Assembly: GCF_050908995.1 (NCBI RefSeq)
Contig: NW_027484942.1
Span: forward strand, 44,772 to 108,771
Length of the DNA: 64,000 nt
Source of the DNA: Andrena cerasifolii
Lineage: Eukaryota; Arthropoda; Insecta; Hymenoptera; Andrenidae
Direction of reading: 5' to 3'
Below the pieces are notes generated by a model that did no database searches, was not told the origin of the DNA, and worked only from the letters and a program-made list of their open reading frames with translations. Shown here piece by piece: positions 38,728 to 51,655 of this stretch. Made by a program: the position numbers and the translations under genes. Positions within the stretch are counted from its first letter, which is position 1, and every line of letters begins with the position of its first letter.

Positions 38728-40266
38728 AGATCATGCCGTTGAAAGAGATGGCACAAAGTAACGTCTCCGGAGAGCAAATCAAAGAGCGAGGACTGGCGCA
38801 GATGTTTCGAGACTGTGACTGTTTAACGAAGAGACGCAGAATTTTCGAACGCCTCTTGAAAGGCCTGCGCCTCTTATTAGCAACTTTAAGGCGATGCCTT
38901 TGAAGCTGAAATTTAGTATACCTATTTCCACTTCATGTTCTCCTGATATATTGGCCAAAATCTGGTGAATATATTCAGAACGCACAAAATTGCGCTTTGT
39001 AACAGGAGAACATGCCGTCGAAAGAGATGGCACAAAGTAACGTCTCCGGAGAGCAAATCAAAGAGCGAGAAGTGGCGCAGATGTTTCGAGACAGTGACTG
39101 TTTAACGAAGAGACGCAGAATTTTCGAACGCCTCTTGAAAGGCCTGCGCCTCTTATTAGCAACTTTATGGCGATGCCTTTGAAGCTGAAATTTAGTATAC
39201 CTATTTCCACTTCATGTTCTCATGATATATTGGCCAAAATCTGGCGAAAATTTTCAGAATTCACAAAATTGCGCTTTATAACAGGAGAACATGCCGTCGA
39301 AAGAAATGCCACAAAGTAACGTCTCCGGAGAGCAAATCAATGAGCGAGAAGTGGCGCAGATGTTTCGAGACAGTGACTGTTTAACGAAGAGACGCAGAAT
39401 TTTCGAACGCCTCTTGAAAGGCCTGCGCCTCTTATTAGCAACTTTAAGGCGATGCCTTTGAAGCCGAAATTTAGTATACCTCTTACCACTTCATGTTCTC
39501 CTGATATATTGGCCAAAATCTGGTGAATATATTCAGAACGCACGAAATTGCGCTTTGTAACAGTAGAACATGCCGTCGAAAGAGATGGCACAAAGTAACG
39601 TCTCCGGAGAGCAAATCAAAGAGCGAGAAGTGGCGCAGATGTTTCGAAGCAGTGACTGGTTAACGAAGAGACGCAGAATTTTCGAACGCCTCTTGAAAGG
39701 CCTGCGCCTCTTATTTGCAACTTTAAGGCGATGCCTTTGAAGCCGAAATTTAGTATACCTCTTACCACTTCATGTTCTCCTGATATATTGGCCAAAATCT
39801 GGTGAATATATTCAGAACGCACAAAATTGCGCTTTGTAACAGGAGAACATGCCGTCGAAAGAAATGCCACAAAGTAACGTCTCCGGAGAGCAAATCAATG
39901 AGCGAGAAGTGGCGCAGATGTTTCGAGACAGTGACTGTTTAACGAAGAGACGCAGAATTTTCGAACGCCTCTTGAAAGGCCTGCGCCTCTTATTAGCAAC
40001 TTTAAGGCGATGCCTTTGAAGCCGAAATTTGGTATACCTCTTTCCACTTCATGTTCTCATGATATAGTGGCCAAAATCAGGCGAAAATTTCGAGAATGCA
40101 CAAAATTGTGCTTTGTAACAGGAGAACATGCCATCGAAAGTGATGGCACAAAGTAACGTCTCCAGAGAGCAAATCAATGAGCGAGATGTGGCGCAGATGA
40201 TTCGAGGCAGTGACTGTTTAACGAAGAGACGCAGAATTTTCGAACGCCTCTTGAAAGGCCTGCGCC
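37830..40266. repeat. Segmental repeat, offset 3906 bp, copy 1
   Basis: Matches 41736-44172 at 14 monomers, including the K monomer, 'gaatccgaaatt' and 'gcacgaaattgcg'. Small differences occur, such as 'acagtagaac' near 39561, 'ttcgaagcag' near 39646 and 'gaaatgccac' against 'gagatggcac' near 39858. Divergence begins near 40266 ('ttattagc' against 'ttatttgc'). Confidence 0.8.
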
Positions 40267-40685
40267 TCTTATTAGCAACTTTAAGGCGATGCCTTTCAAG
40301 CCGAAATTTAGTATACCCCTTTCCACTTCATGTTCTCATGATATATTGGCCAAAATCAGGCGAAAATTTCGAGAATGCACAAAATTGCGCTTTATAACAG
40401 GAGAACATGCCATCGAAAGTGTTGGCACAAAGTAACGTCTCCAGAGAGCAAATCAATGAGCGAGATGTGGCGCAGATGATTCGAGGCAGTGACTGTTTAA
40501 CGAAGAGACGCAGAATTTTCGAACGCCTCTTGAAAGGCCTGCGCCTCTTATTAGCAACTTTAAGGCGATGCCTTTCAAGCCGAAATTTAGTATACCCCTT
40601 TCCACTTCATGTTCTCATGATATATTGGCCAAAATCAGGCGAAAATTTCGAGAATGCACAAAATTGCGCTTTATAACAGGAGAAC
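40128..40685. repeat. Two adjacent near-identical monomers
   Basis: 40128-40406 and 40407-40685 (cut at 'catcgaaagtg') read the same, with the exception of 'gtgatggc' against 'gtgttggc' at the start and the end of the second copy joining a 'gccgccg' monomer. This points to a recent one-monomer duplication. Confidence 0.72.
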
Positions 40686-40731
40686 ATGCCGCCGAAAGAA
40701 ATGGCACAAAGAAACGTCTCCGGAGAGCAAA

Positions 40732-41010
40732 TCAATGAGCGAGAAGTGGCGGAGATGTTTCGAGGCAGTGACTGTTTAACGAAGAGACGCAGAATTTTCG
40801 AACGCGTCTTGAAAGGCCTGCGCCTCTTATTAGCAACTTTAAGGCGATGCCTTTGAATCCGAAATTTAGTATACCTATTTCCACTTCATGTTCTCCTGAT
40901 ATATTGGCCAAAATCTGGCGAATATTTTCAGAATGCACAAAATTGCGCTTTGTAACAGGAGATCATGCCGTTGAAAGAGATGGCACAAAGTAACGTCTCC
41001 GGAGAGCAAA
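40732..41010. repeat. Type Z monomer, leftmost copy
   Basis: Marker 'gtggcggagatg' (against 'gtggcgcagatg'); the C before GGAG is at 40750. This is the only Z monomer I see before 54 kb, and it is preceded by the 'gccgccgaaag' junction that accompanies Z elsewhere. Confidence 0.8.
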
Positions 41011-41568
41011 TCAAAGAGCGAGGACTGGCGCAGATGTTTCGAGACTGTGACTGTTTAACGAAGAGACGCAGAATTTTCGAACGCCTCTTGAAAGGCCTGC
41101 GCCTCTTATTAGCAACTTTAAGGCGATGCCTTTGAAGCTGAAATTTAGTATACCTATTTCCACTTCATGTTCTCCTGATATATTGGCCAAAATCTGGTGA
41201 ATATATTCAGAACGCACAAAATTGCGCTTTGTAACAGGAGAACATGCCGTCGAAAGAGATGGCACAAAGTAACGTCTCCGGAGAGCAAATCAAAGAGCGA
41301 GAAGTGGCGCAGATGTTTCGAGACAGTGACTGTTTAACGAAGAGACGCAGAATTTTCGAACGCCTCTTGAAAGGCCTGCGCATCTTATTAGCAACTTTAT
41401 GGCGATGCCTTTGAATCCGAAATTTAGTATACCTATTTCCACTTCATGTTCTCCTGATATATTGGCCAAAATCTGGCGAATATTTTCAGAATGCACAAAA
41501 TTGCGCTTTGTAACAGGAGATCATGCCGTTGAAAGAGATGGCACAAAGTAACGTCTCCGGAGAGCAAA

Positions 41569-41847
41569 TCAAAGAGCGAGGACTGGCGCAGATGTTTCGA
41601 GACTGTGACTGTTTAACGAAGAGACGCAGAATTTTCGAACGCCTCTTGAAAGGCCTGCGCCTCTTATTAGCAACTTTAAGGCGATGCCTTTGAAGCTGAA
41701 ATTTAGTATACCTATTTCCACTTCATGTTCTCCTGATATAGTGGCCAAAATCAGGCGAAAATTTCGAGAATGCACAAAATTGTGCTTTGTAGCAGGAGAA
41801 CATGCCATCGAAAGGGATCGCACAAAGTAACGTCTCCAGAGAGCAAA
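41569..41847. repeat. Hybrid monomer at duplication edge
   Basis: The left part up to 'ctcctgatata' is the 'gaagctgaaa/atttccac' type, while the right part from 'gtggccaaaatcagg' is the type normally preceded by 'ctcatgatata'. The joint falls in the shared 'gatata', at the left edge of the 3906-bp offset match. Confidence 0.78.
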
Positions 41848-44172
41848 TCAATGAGCGAGATGTGGCGCAGATGATTCGAGGCAGTGACTGTTTAACGAAG
41901 AGACGCAGAATTTTCGAACGCCTCTTGAAAGGCCTGCGCCTCTTATTAGCAACTTTAAGGCGATGCCTTTCAAGCCGAAATTTAGTATACCCCTTTCCAC
42001 TTCATGTTCTCATGATATATTGGACAAAATCAGGCGAAAATTTCGAGAATGCAAAAAATTGCGTTTATAACAGGAGAACATGCCGTCGAAAGAAATGGCA
42101 CAAAAGAAACGTCTCCGGAGAGCAAATCAATGAGCGAGAAGTGGCGCAGATGTTTCGAGGCAGTGACTGTTTAACGAAGAGACGCAGAATTTTCGAACGC
42201 GTCTTGAAAGGCCTGCGCCTCTTATTAGCAACTTTAAGGCGATGCCTTTGAATCCGAAATTTAGTATACCTATTTCCACTTCATGTTCTCCTGATATATT
42301 GGCCAAAATCTGGTGAAAATATTCAGAACGCACAAAATTGCGCTTTGTAACAGGAGAACATGCCGTCGAAAGAGATGGCACAAAGTAACGTCTCCGGAGA
42401 GCAAATCAAAGAGCGAGAAGTGGCGCAGATGTTTCGAGACAGTGACTGGATAACGAAGAGACGCAGAATTTTCGAACGCCTCTTGAAAGGCCTGCGCCTC
42501 TTATTTGCAACTTTAAGGCGATGCCTTTGAAGCCGAAATTTAGTATACCTCTTACCACTTCATGTTCTCCTGATATATTGGCCAAAATCTGGCGAATATT
42601 TTCAGAATGCACAAAATTGCGCTTTGTAACAGGAGATCATGCCGTTGAAAGAGATGGCACAAAGTAACGTCTCCGGAGAGCAAATCAAAGAGCGAGGACT
42701 GGCGCAGATGTTTCGAGACTGTGACTGTTTAACGAAGAGACGCAGAATTTTCGAACGCCTCTTGAAAGGCCTGCGCCTCTTATTAGCAACTTTAAGGCGA
42801 TGCCTTTGAAGCTGAAATTTAGTATACCTATTTCCACTTCATGTTCTCCTGATATATTGGCCAAAATCTGGTGAATATATTCAGAACGCACAAAATTGCG
42901 CTTTGTAACAGGAGAACATGCCGTCGAAAGAGATGGCACAAAGTAACGTCTCCGGAGAGCAAATCAAAGAGCGAGAAGTGGCGCAGATGTTTCGAGACAG
43001 TGACTGTTTAACGAAGAGACGCAGAATTTTCGAACGCCTCTTGAAAGGCCTGCGCCTCTTATTAGCAACTTTATGGCGATGCCTTTGAAGCTGAAATTTA
43101 GTATACCTATTTCCACTTCATGTTCTCATGATATATTGGCCAAAATCTGGCGAAAATTTTCAGAATTCACAAAATTGCGCTTTATAACAGGAGAACATGC
43201 CGTCGAAAGAAATGCCACAAAGTAACGTCTCCGGAGAGCAAATCAATGAGCGAGAAGTGGCGCAGATGTTTCGAGACAGTGACTGTTTAACGAAGAGACG
43301 CAGAATTTTCGAACGCCTCTTGAAAGGCCTGCGCCTCTTATTAGCAACTTTAAGGCGATGCCTTTGAAGCCGAAATTTAGTATACCTCTTACCACTTCAT
43401 GTTCTCCTGATATATTGGCCAAAATCTGGTGAATATATTCAGAACGCACGAAATTGCGCTTTGTAACAGGAGAACATGCCGTCGAAAGAGATGGCACAAA
43501 GTAACGTCTCCGGAGAGCAAATCAAAGAGCGAGAAGTGGCGCAGATGTTTCGAGACAGTGACTGGTTAACGAAGAGACGCAGAATTTTCGAACGCCTCTT
43601 GAAAGGCCTGCGCCTCTTATTTGCAACTTTAAGGCGATGCCTTTGAAGCCGAAATTTAGTATACCTCTTACCACTTCATGTTCTCCTGATATATTGGCCA
43701 AAATCTGGTGAATATATTCAGAACGCACAAAATTGCGCTTTGTAACAGGAGAACATGCCGTCGAAAGAGATGGCACAAAGTAACGTCTCCGGAGAGCAAA
43801 TCAATGAGCGAGAAGTGGCGCAGATGTTTCGAGACAGTGACTGTTTAACGAAGAGACGCAGAATTTTCGAACGCCTCTTGAAAGGCCTGCGCCTCTTATT
43901 AGCAACTTTAAGGCGATGCCTTTGAAGCCGAAATTTGGTATACCTCTTTCCACTTCATGTTCTCATGATATAGTGGCCAAAATCAGGCGAAAATTTCGAG
44001 AATGCACAAAATTGTGCTTTGTAACAGGAGAACATGCCATCGAAAGTGATGGCACAAAGTAACGTCTCCAGAGAGCAAATCAATGAGCGAGATGTGGCGC
44101 AGATGATTCGAGGCAGTGACTGTTTAACGAAGAGACGCAGAATTTTCGAACGCCTCTTGAAAGGCCTGCGCC
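41736..44172. repeat. Segmental repeat, offset 3906 bp, copy 2
   Basis: Second copy of 37830-40266. Its left edge lies in the hybrid monomer 41569-41847. Carries 'attggacaaaatcagg' near 42018 and 'ctggataacg' near 42447 as private changes. Confidence 0.8.
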
Positions 44173-46590
44173 TCTTATTTGCAACTTTAAGGCGATGCCT
44201 TTGAAGCCGAAATTTAGTATACCTCTTACCACTTCATGTTCTCCTGATATATTGGCCAAAATCTGGTGAATATATTCAGAACGCACAAAATTGCGCTTTG
44301 TAACAGGAGAACATGCCGTCGAAAGAAATGCCACAAAGTAACGTCTCCGGAGAGCAAATCAATGAGCGAGAAGTGGCGCAGATGTTTCGAGACAGTGACT
44401 GTTTAACGAAGAGACGCAGAATTTTCGAACGCCTCTTGAAAGGCCTGCGCCTCTTATTAGCAACTTTAAGGCGATGCCTTTGAAGCCGAAATTTGGTATA
44501 CCTCTTTCCACTTCATGTTCTCATGATATAGTGGCCAAAATCAGGCGAAAATTTCGAGAATGCACAAAATTGTGCTTTGTAACAGGAGAACATGCCATCG
44601 AAAGTGATGGCACAAAGTAACGTCTCCAGAGAGCAAATCAATGAGCGAGATGTGGCGCAGATGATTCGAGGCAGTGACTGTTTAACGAAGAGACGCAGAA
44701 TTTTCGAACGCCTCCTGAAAGGCCTGCGCCTCTTATTAGCAACTTTAAGATGATGCCTTTCAAGCCGAAATTTAGTATACCCCTTTCCACTTCATGTTCT
44801 CATGATATATTGGCCAAAATCAGGCGAAAATTTCGAGAATGCACAAAATTGCGCTTTATAACAGGAGAACATGCCGCCGAAAGAAATGGCACAAAGAAAC
44901 GTCTCCGGAGAGCAAATCAATGAGCGAGATGTGGCGCAGATGATTCGAGGCAGTGACTGTTTAACGAAGAGACGCAGAATTTTCGAACGCCTCTTGAAAG
45001 GCCTGCGCCTCTTATTAGCAACTTTAAGGCGATGCCTTTCAAGCCGAAATTTAGTATACCCCTTTCCACTTCATGTTCTCATGATATATTGGCCAAAATC
45101 AGGCGAAAATTTCGAGAATGCACAAAATTGCGCTTTATAACAGGAGAACATGCCATCGAAAGTGATGGCACAAAGTAACGTCTCCAGAGAGCAAATCAAT
45201 GAGCGAGATGTGGCGCAGATGATTCGAGGCAGTGACTGTTTAACGAAGAGACGCAGAATTTTCGAACGCCTCTTGAAAGGCCTGCGCCTCTTATTAGCAA
45301 CTTTAAGGCGATGCCTTTCAAGCCGAAATTTAGTATACCCCTTTCCACTTCATGTTCTCATGATATATTGGCCAAAATCAGGCGAAAATTTCGAGAATGC
45401 ACAAAATTGCGCTTTATAACAGGAGAACATGCCGCCGAAAGAGATGGCACAAAGTAACGTCTCCGGAGAGCAAATCAAAGAGCGAGAAGTGGCGCAGATG
45501 TTTCGAGACAGTGACTGTTTAACGAAGAGACGCAGAATTTTCGAACGCCTCTTGAAAGGCCTGCGCATCTTATTAGCAACTTTATGGCGATGCCTTTGAA
45601 TCCGAAATTTAGTATACCTATTTCCACTTCATGTTCTCCTGATATATTGGCCAAAATCTGGTGAATATATTCAGAACGCACAAAATTGCGCTTTGTAACA
45701 GGAGAACATGCCATCGAAAGGGATGGCACAAAGTAACGTCTCCAGAGAGCAAATCAATGAGCGAGATGTGGCGCAGATGATTCGAGGCAGTGACTGTTTA
45801 ACGAAGAGACGCAGAATTTTCGAACGCCTCCTGAAAGGCCTGCGCCTCTTATTAGCAACTTTATGGCGATGCCTTTGAAGCTGAAATTTAGTATACCTAT
45901 TTCCACTTCATGTTCTCATGATATATTGGCCAAAATCTGGCGAAAATTTTCAGAATTCACAAAATTGCGCTTTATAACAGGAGAACATGCCGTCGAAAGA
46001 AATGCCACAAAGTAACGTCTCCGGAGAGCAAATCAATGAGCGAGAAGTGGCGCAGATGTTTCGAGACAGTGACTGTTTAACGAAGAGACGCAGAATTTTC
46101 GAACGCCTCTTGAAAGGCCTCCGCCTCTTATTAGCAACTTTAAGGCGATGCCTTTGAAGCCGAAATTTGGTATACCTCTTTCCACTTCATGTTCTCATGA
46201 TATAGTGGCCAAAATCAGGCGAAAATTTCGAGAATGCACAAAATTGTGCTTTGTAGCAGGAGAACATGCCATCGAAAGGGATCGCACAAAGTAACGTCTC
46301 CAGAGAGCAAATCAATGAGCGAGATGTGGCGCAGATGATTCGAGGCAGTGACTGTTTAACGAAGAGACGCAGAATTTTCGAACGCCTCTTGAAAGGCCTG
46401 CGCCTCTTATTAGCAACTTTAAGGCGATGCCTTTCAAGCCGAAATTTAGTATACCCCTTTCCACTTCATGTTCTCATGATATATTGGCCAAAATCTGGCA
46501 AATATTTTCAGAATGCACAAAATTGCGCTTTGTAACAGGAGATCATGCCGTTGAAAGAGATGGCACAAAGTAACGTCTCCGGAGAGCAAA

Positions 46591-47426
46591 TCAAAGAGCG
46601 AGGACTGGCGCAGATGTTTCGAGACTGTGACTGTTTAACGAAGAGACGCAGAATTTTCGAACGCCTCTTGAAAGGCCTGCGCCTCTTATTAGCAACTTTA
46701 AGGCGATGCCTTTGAAGCTGAAATTTAGTATACCTATTTCCACTTCATGTTCTCCTGATATATTGGCCAAAATCTGGTGAATATATTCAGAACGCACAAA
46801 ATTGCGCTTTGTAACAGGAGAACATGCCGTCGAAAGAGATGGCACAAAGTAACGTCTCCGGAGAGCAAATCAAAGAGCGAGAAGTGGCGCAGATGTTTCG
46901 AGACAGTGACTGTTTAACGAAGAGACGCAGAATTTTCGAACGCCTCTTGAAAGGCCTGCGCATCTTATTAGCAACTTTATGGCGATGCCTTTGAATCCGA
47001 AATTTAGTATACCTATTTCCACTTCATGTTCTCCTGATATATTGGCCAAAATCTGGCGAATATTTTCAGAATGCACAAAATTGCGCTTTGTAACAGGAGA
47101 TCATGCCGTTGAAAGAGATGGCACAAAGTAACGTCTCCGGAGAGCAAATCAAAGAGCGAGGACTGGCGCAGATGATTCGAGGCAGTGACTGTTTAACGAA
47201 GAGACGCAGAATTTTCGAACGCCTCTTAAAGGCCTGCGCCTCTTATTAGCAACTTTAAGGCGATGCCTTTCAAGCCGAAATTTAGTATACCCCTTTCCAC
47301 TTCATGTTCTCATGATATATTGGCCAAAATCTGGCGAATAATTTCAGAATGCACAAAATTGCGCTTTGTAACAGGAGATCATGCCGTTGAAAGAGATGGC
47401 ACAAAGTAACGTCTCCGGAGAGCAAA
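46591..47426. repeat. Three-monomer tandem unit of 836 bp
   Basis: Monomers 46591, 46870 and 47149 are followed by copies of the first two at 47427 and 47706. The same pair is at 41011-41568, 5580 bp (20 monomers) upstream. Shared marks are 'gactgtgactg', 'gcgcatcttatt' and 'gaatccgaaatt'. Confidence 0.8.
47149..47426. repeat. 278-bp hybrid monomer
   Basis: Lacks one base at 'cctcttaaaggcc' (others 'cctcttgaaaggcc'). The head 'gaggactggcgcagatg' joins 'attcgaggc', a combination otherwise split between two head types, and the tail has 'gcgaataatttcag'. It forms the junction between the two copies of the 836-bp tandem. Confidence 0.8.
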
Positions 47427-48821
47427 TCAAAGAGCGAGGACTGGCGCAGATGTTTCGAGACTGTGACTGTTTAACGAAGAGACGCAGAATTTTCGAACGC
47501 CTCTTGAAAGGCCTGCGCCTCTTATTAGCAACTTTAAGGCGATGCCTTTGAAGCTGAAATTTAGTATACCTATTTCCACTTCATGTTCTCCTGATATATT
47601 GGCCAAAATCTGGTGAATATATTCAGAACGCACAAAATTGCGCTTTGTAACAGGAGAACATGCCGTCGAAAGAGATGGCACAAAGTAACGTCTCCGGAGA
47701 GCAAATCAAAGAGCGAGAAGTGGCGCAGATGTTTCGAGACAGTGACTGTTTAACGAAGAGACGCAGAATTTTCGAACGCCTCTTGAAAGGCCTGCGCATC
47801 TTATTAGCAACTTTATGGCGATGCCTTTGAATCCGAAATTTAGTATACCTATTTCCACTTCATGTTCTCCTGATATATTGGCCAAAATCTGGCGAATATT
47901 TTCAGAATGCACAAAATTGCGCTTTGTAACAGGAGATCATGCCGTTGAAAGAGATGGCACAAAGTAACGTCTCCGGAGAGCAAATCAAAGAGCGAGGACT
48001 GGCGCAGATGTTTCGAGACTGTGACTGTTTAACGAAGAGACGCAGAATTTTCGAACGCCTCTTGAAAGGCCTGCGCCTCTTATTAGCAACTTTAAGGCGA
48101 TGCCTTTGAAGCTGAAATTTAGTATACCTATTTCCACTTCATGTTCTCCTGATATATTGGCCAAAATCTGGTGAATATATTCAGAACGCACAAAATTGCG
48201 CTTTGTAACAGGAGAACATGCCATCGAAAGGGATGGCACAAAGTAACGTCTCCAGAGAGCAAATCAATGAGCGAGATGTGGCGCAGATGATTCGAGGCAG
48301 TGACTGTTTAACGAAGAGACGCAGAATTTTCGAACGCCTCCTGAAAGGCCTGCGCCTCTTATTAGCAACTTTATGGCGATGCCTTTGAAGCTGAAATTTA
48401 GTATACCTATTTCCACTTCATGTTCTCATGATATATTGGCCAAAATCTGGCGAAAATTTTCAGAATTCACAAAATTGCGCTTTATAACAGGAGAACATGC
48501 CGTCGAAAGAAATGCCACAAAGTAACGTCTCCGGAGAGCAAATCAATGAGCGAGAAGTGGCGCAGATGTTTCGAGACAGTGACTGTTTAACGAAGAGACG
48601 CAGAATTTTCGAACGCCTCTTGAAAGGCCTCCGCCTCTTATTAGCAACTTTAAGGCGATGCCTTTGAAGCCGAAATTTGGTATACCTCTTTCCACTTCAT
48701 GTTCTCATGATATAGTGGCCAAAATCAGGCGAAAATTTCGAGAATGCACAAAATTGTGCTTTGTAGCAGGAGAACATGCCATCGAAAGGGATCGCACAAA
48801 GTAACGTCTCCAGAGAGCAAA

Positions 48822-49379
48822 TCAATGAGCGAGATGTGGCGCAGATGATTCGAGGCAGTGACTGTTTAACGAAGAGACGCAGAATTTTCGAACGCCTCTT
48901 GAAAGGCCTGCGCCTCTTATTAGCAACTTTAAGGCGATGCCTTTCAAGCCGAAATTTAGTATAACCCTTTCCACTTCATGTTCTCATGATATATTGGCCA
49001 AAATCAGGCGAAAATTTCGAGAATGCAAAAAATTGCGTTTATAACAGGAGAACATGCCGTCGAAAGAAATGGCACAAAAGAAACGTCTCCGGAGAGCAAA
49101 TCGATGAGCGAGAAGTGGCGCAGATGTTTCGAGGCAGTGACTGTTTAACGAAGAGACGCAGAATTTTCGAACGCCTCTTGAAAGGCCTGCGCCTCTTATT
49201 AGCAACTTTAAGGCGATGCCTTTCAAGCCGAAATTTAGTATAACCCTTTCCACTTCATGTTCTCATGATATATTGGCCAAAATCAGGCGAAAATTTCGAG
49301 AATGCAAAAAATTGCGTTTATAACAGGAGAACATGCCGTCGAAAGAAATGGCACAAAAGAAACGTCTCCGGAGAGCAAA
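48822..49379. repeat. Two adjacent K monomers sharing a private mutation
   Basis: Both contain 'agtataaccctttcc' (48958 and 49237), where all other monomers of this type have 'agtatacccctttcc', and both have the paired indels of type K. Their heads differ. The shared private base in neighbours indicates a very recent single-monomer duplication. The second monomer starts with TCG in place of TCA, removing the reverse-strand stop found in nearly every other monomer. Confidence 0.82.
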
Positions 49380-49639
49380 TCAATGAGCGAGAAGTGGCGC
49401 AGATGTTTCGAGGCAGTGACTGTTTAACGAAGAGACGCAGAATTTTCGAACGCGTCTTGAAAGGCCTGCGCCTCTTATTAGCAACTTTAAGGCGATGCCT
49501 TTGAATCCGAAATTTAGTATACCTATTTCCACTTCATGTTATCCTGATATATTGGCCAAAATCTGGTGAAAATATTCAGAACGCACAAAATTGCGCTTTG
49601 TAACAGGAGAACATGCCGTCGAAAGAGATGGCACAAAGT

Positions 49640-50690
49640 AACGTCTCCGGAGAGCAAATCAAAGAGCGAGAAGTGGCGCAGATGTTTCGAGACAGTGACT
49701 GGTTAACGAAGAGACGCAGAATTTTCGAACGCCTCTTGAAAGGCCTGCGCCTCTTATTTGCAACTTTAAGGCGATGCCTTTGAAGCCGAAATTTAGTATA
49801 CCTCTTACCACTCCATGTTCTCCTGATATATTGGCCAAAATCTGGCGAATATTTTCAGAATGCACAAAATTGCGCTTTGTAACAGGAGATCATGCCGTTG
49901 AAAGAGATGGCACAAAGTAACGTCTCCGGAGAGCAAATCAAAGAGCGAGGACTGGCGCAGATGTTTCGAGACTGTGACTGTTTAACGAAGAGACGCAGAA
50001 TTTTCGAACGCCTCTTGAAAGGCCTGCGCCTCTTATTAGCAACTTAAAGGCGATGCCTTTGAAGCTGAAATTTAGTATACCTATTTCCACTTCATGTTCT
50101 CCTGATATATTGGCCAAAATCTGGTGAATATATTCAGAACGCACAAAATTGCGCTTTGTAACAGGAGAACATGCCGTCGAAAGAGATGGCACAAAGTAAC
50201 GTCTCCGGAGAGCAAATCAAAGAGCGAGAAGTGGCGCAGATGTTTCGAGACAGTGACTGTTTAACGAAGAGACGCAGAATTTTCGAACGCCTCTTGAAAG
50301 GCCTGCGCCTCTTATTAGCAACTTTATGGCGATGCCTTTGAAGCTGAAATTTAGTATACCTATTTCCACTTCATGTTCTCATGATATATTGGCCAAAATC
50401 TGGCGAAAATTTTCAGAATTCACAAAATTGCGCTTTATAACAGGAGAACATGCCGTCGAAAGAAATGCCACAAAGTAACGTCTCCGGAGAGCAAATCAAT
50501 GAGCGAGAAGTGGCGCAGATGTTTCGAGACAGTGACTGTTTAACGAAGAGACGCAGAATTTTCGAACGCCTCTTGAAAGGCCTGCGCCTCTTATTAGCAA
50601 CTTTAAGGCGATGCCTTTGAAGCCGAAATTTAGTATACCTCTTACCACTTCATGTTCTCCTGATATATTGGCCAAAATCTGGTGAATATA
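49640..50690. repeat. Segmental repeat, offset 2232 bp, copy 1
   Basis: Matches 51872-52922 at eight monomers. The private 'ccactccatgttc' is at about 49809 and 52041. Small differences: 'caacttaaagg' near 50041 in copy 1 and 'gtaacgcctcc' near 52151 in copy 2. The match weakens near 50700 ('gcacgaaatt' against 'gcacaaaatt'). Confidence 0.78.
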
Positions 50691-51644
50691 TTCAGAACGC
50701 ACGAAATTGCGCTTTGTAACAGGAGAACATGCCGTCGAAAGAGATGGCACAAAGTAACGTCTCCGGAGAGCAAATCAAAGAGCGAGAAGTGGCGCAGATG
50801 TTTCGAGACAGTGACTGGTTAACGAAGAGACGCAGAATTTTCGAACGCCTCTTGAAAGGCCTGCGCCTCTTATTTGCAACTTTAAGGCGATGCCTTTGAA
50901 GCCGAAATTTAGTATACCTCTTACCACTTCATGTTCTCCTGATATATTGGCCAAAATCTGGTGAATATATTCAGAACGCACAAAATTGCGCTTTGTAACA
51001 GGAGAACATGCCGTCGAAAGAAATGCCACAAAGTAACGTCTCCGGAGAGCAAATCAATGAGCGAGAAGTGGCGCAGATGTTTCGAGACAGTGACTGTTTA
51101 ACGAAGAGACGCAGAATTTTCGAACGCCTCTTGAAAGGCCTGCGCCTCTTATTAGCAACTTTAAGGCGATGCCTTTGAAGCCGAAATTTAGTATACCTCT
51201 TACCACTTCATGTTCTCCTGATATATTGGCCAAAATCTGGTGAATATATTCAGAACGCACGAAATTGCGCTTTGTAACAGGAGAACATGCCGTCGAAAGA
51301 GATGGCACAAAGTAACGTCTCCGGAGAGCAAATCAAAGAGCGAGAAGTGGCGCAGATGTTTCGAGACAGTGACTGTTTAACGAAGAGACGCAGAATTTTC
51401 GAACGCCTCTTGAAAGGCCTGCGCCTCTTATTAGCAACTTTAAGGCGATGCCTTTGAAGCTGAAATTTAGTATACCTATTTCCACTTCATGTTCTCCTGA
51501 TATATTGGCCAAAATCTGGTGAATATATTCAGAACGCACAAAATTGCGCTTTGTAACAGGAGAACATGCCGTCGAAAGAGATGGCACAAAGTAACGTCTC
51601 CGGAGAGCAAATCAAAGAGCGAGAAGTGGCGCAGATGTTTCGAG

Positions 51645-51655
51645 ACAGTGACTGT
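51645..51655. repeat. Perfect 11-bp dyad in reference monomer
   Basis: ACAGT-G-ACTGT, five-base arms around a single G. It is present in monomers whose head ends 'cgagac'. In monomers with 'cgaggc' one arm base is changed, and in those with 'cgagactgtgactg' the dyad becomes a short direct repeat. Confidence 0.8.
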
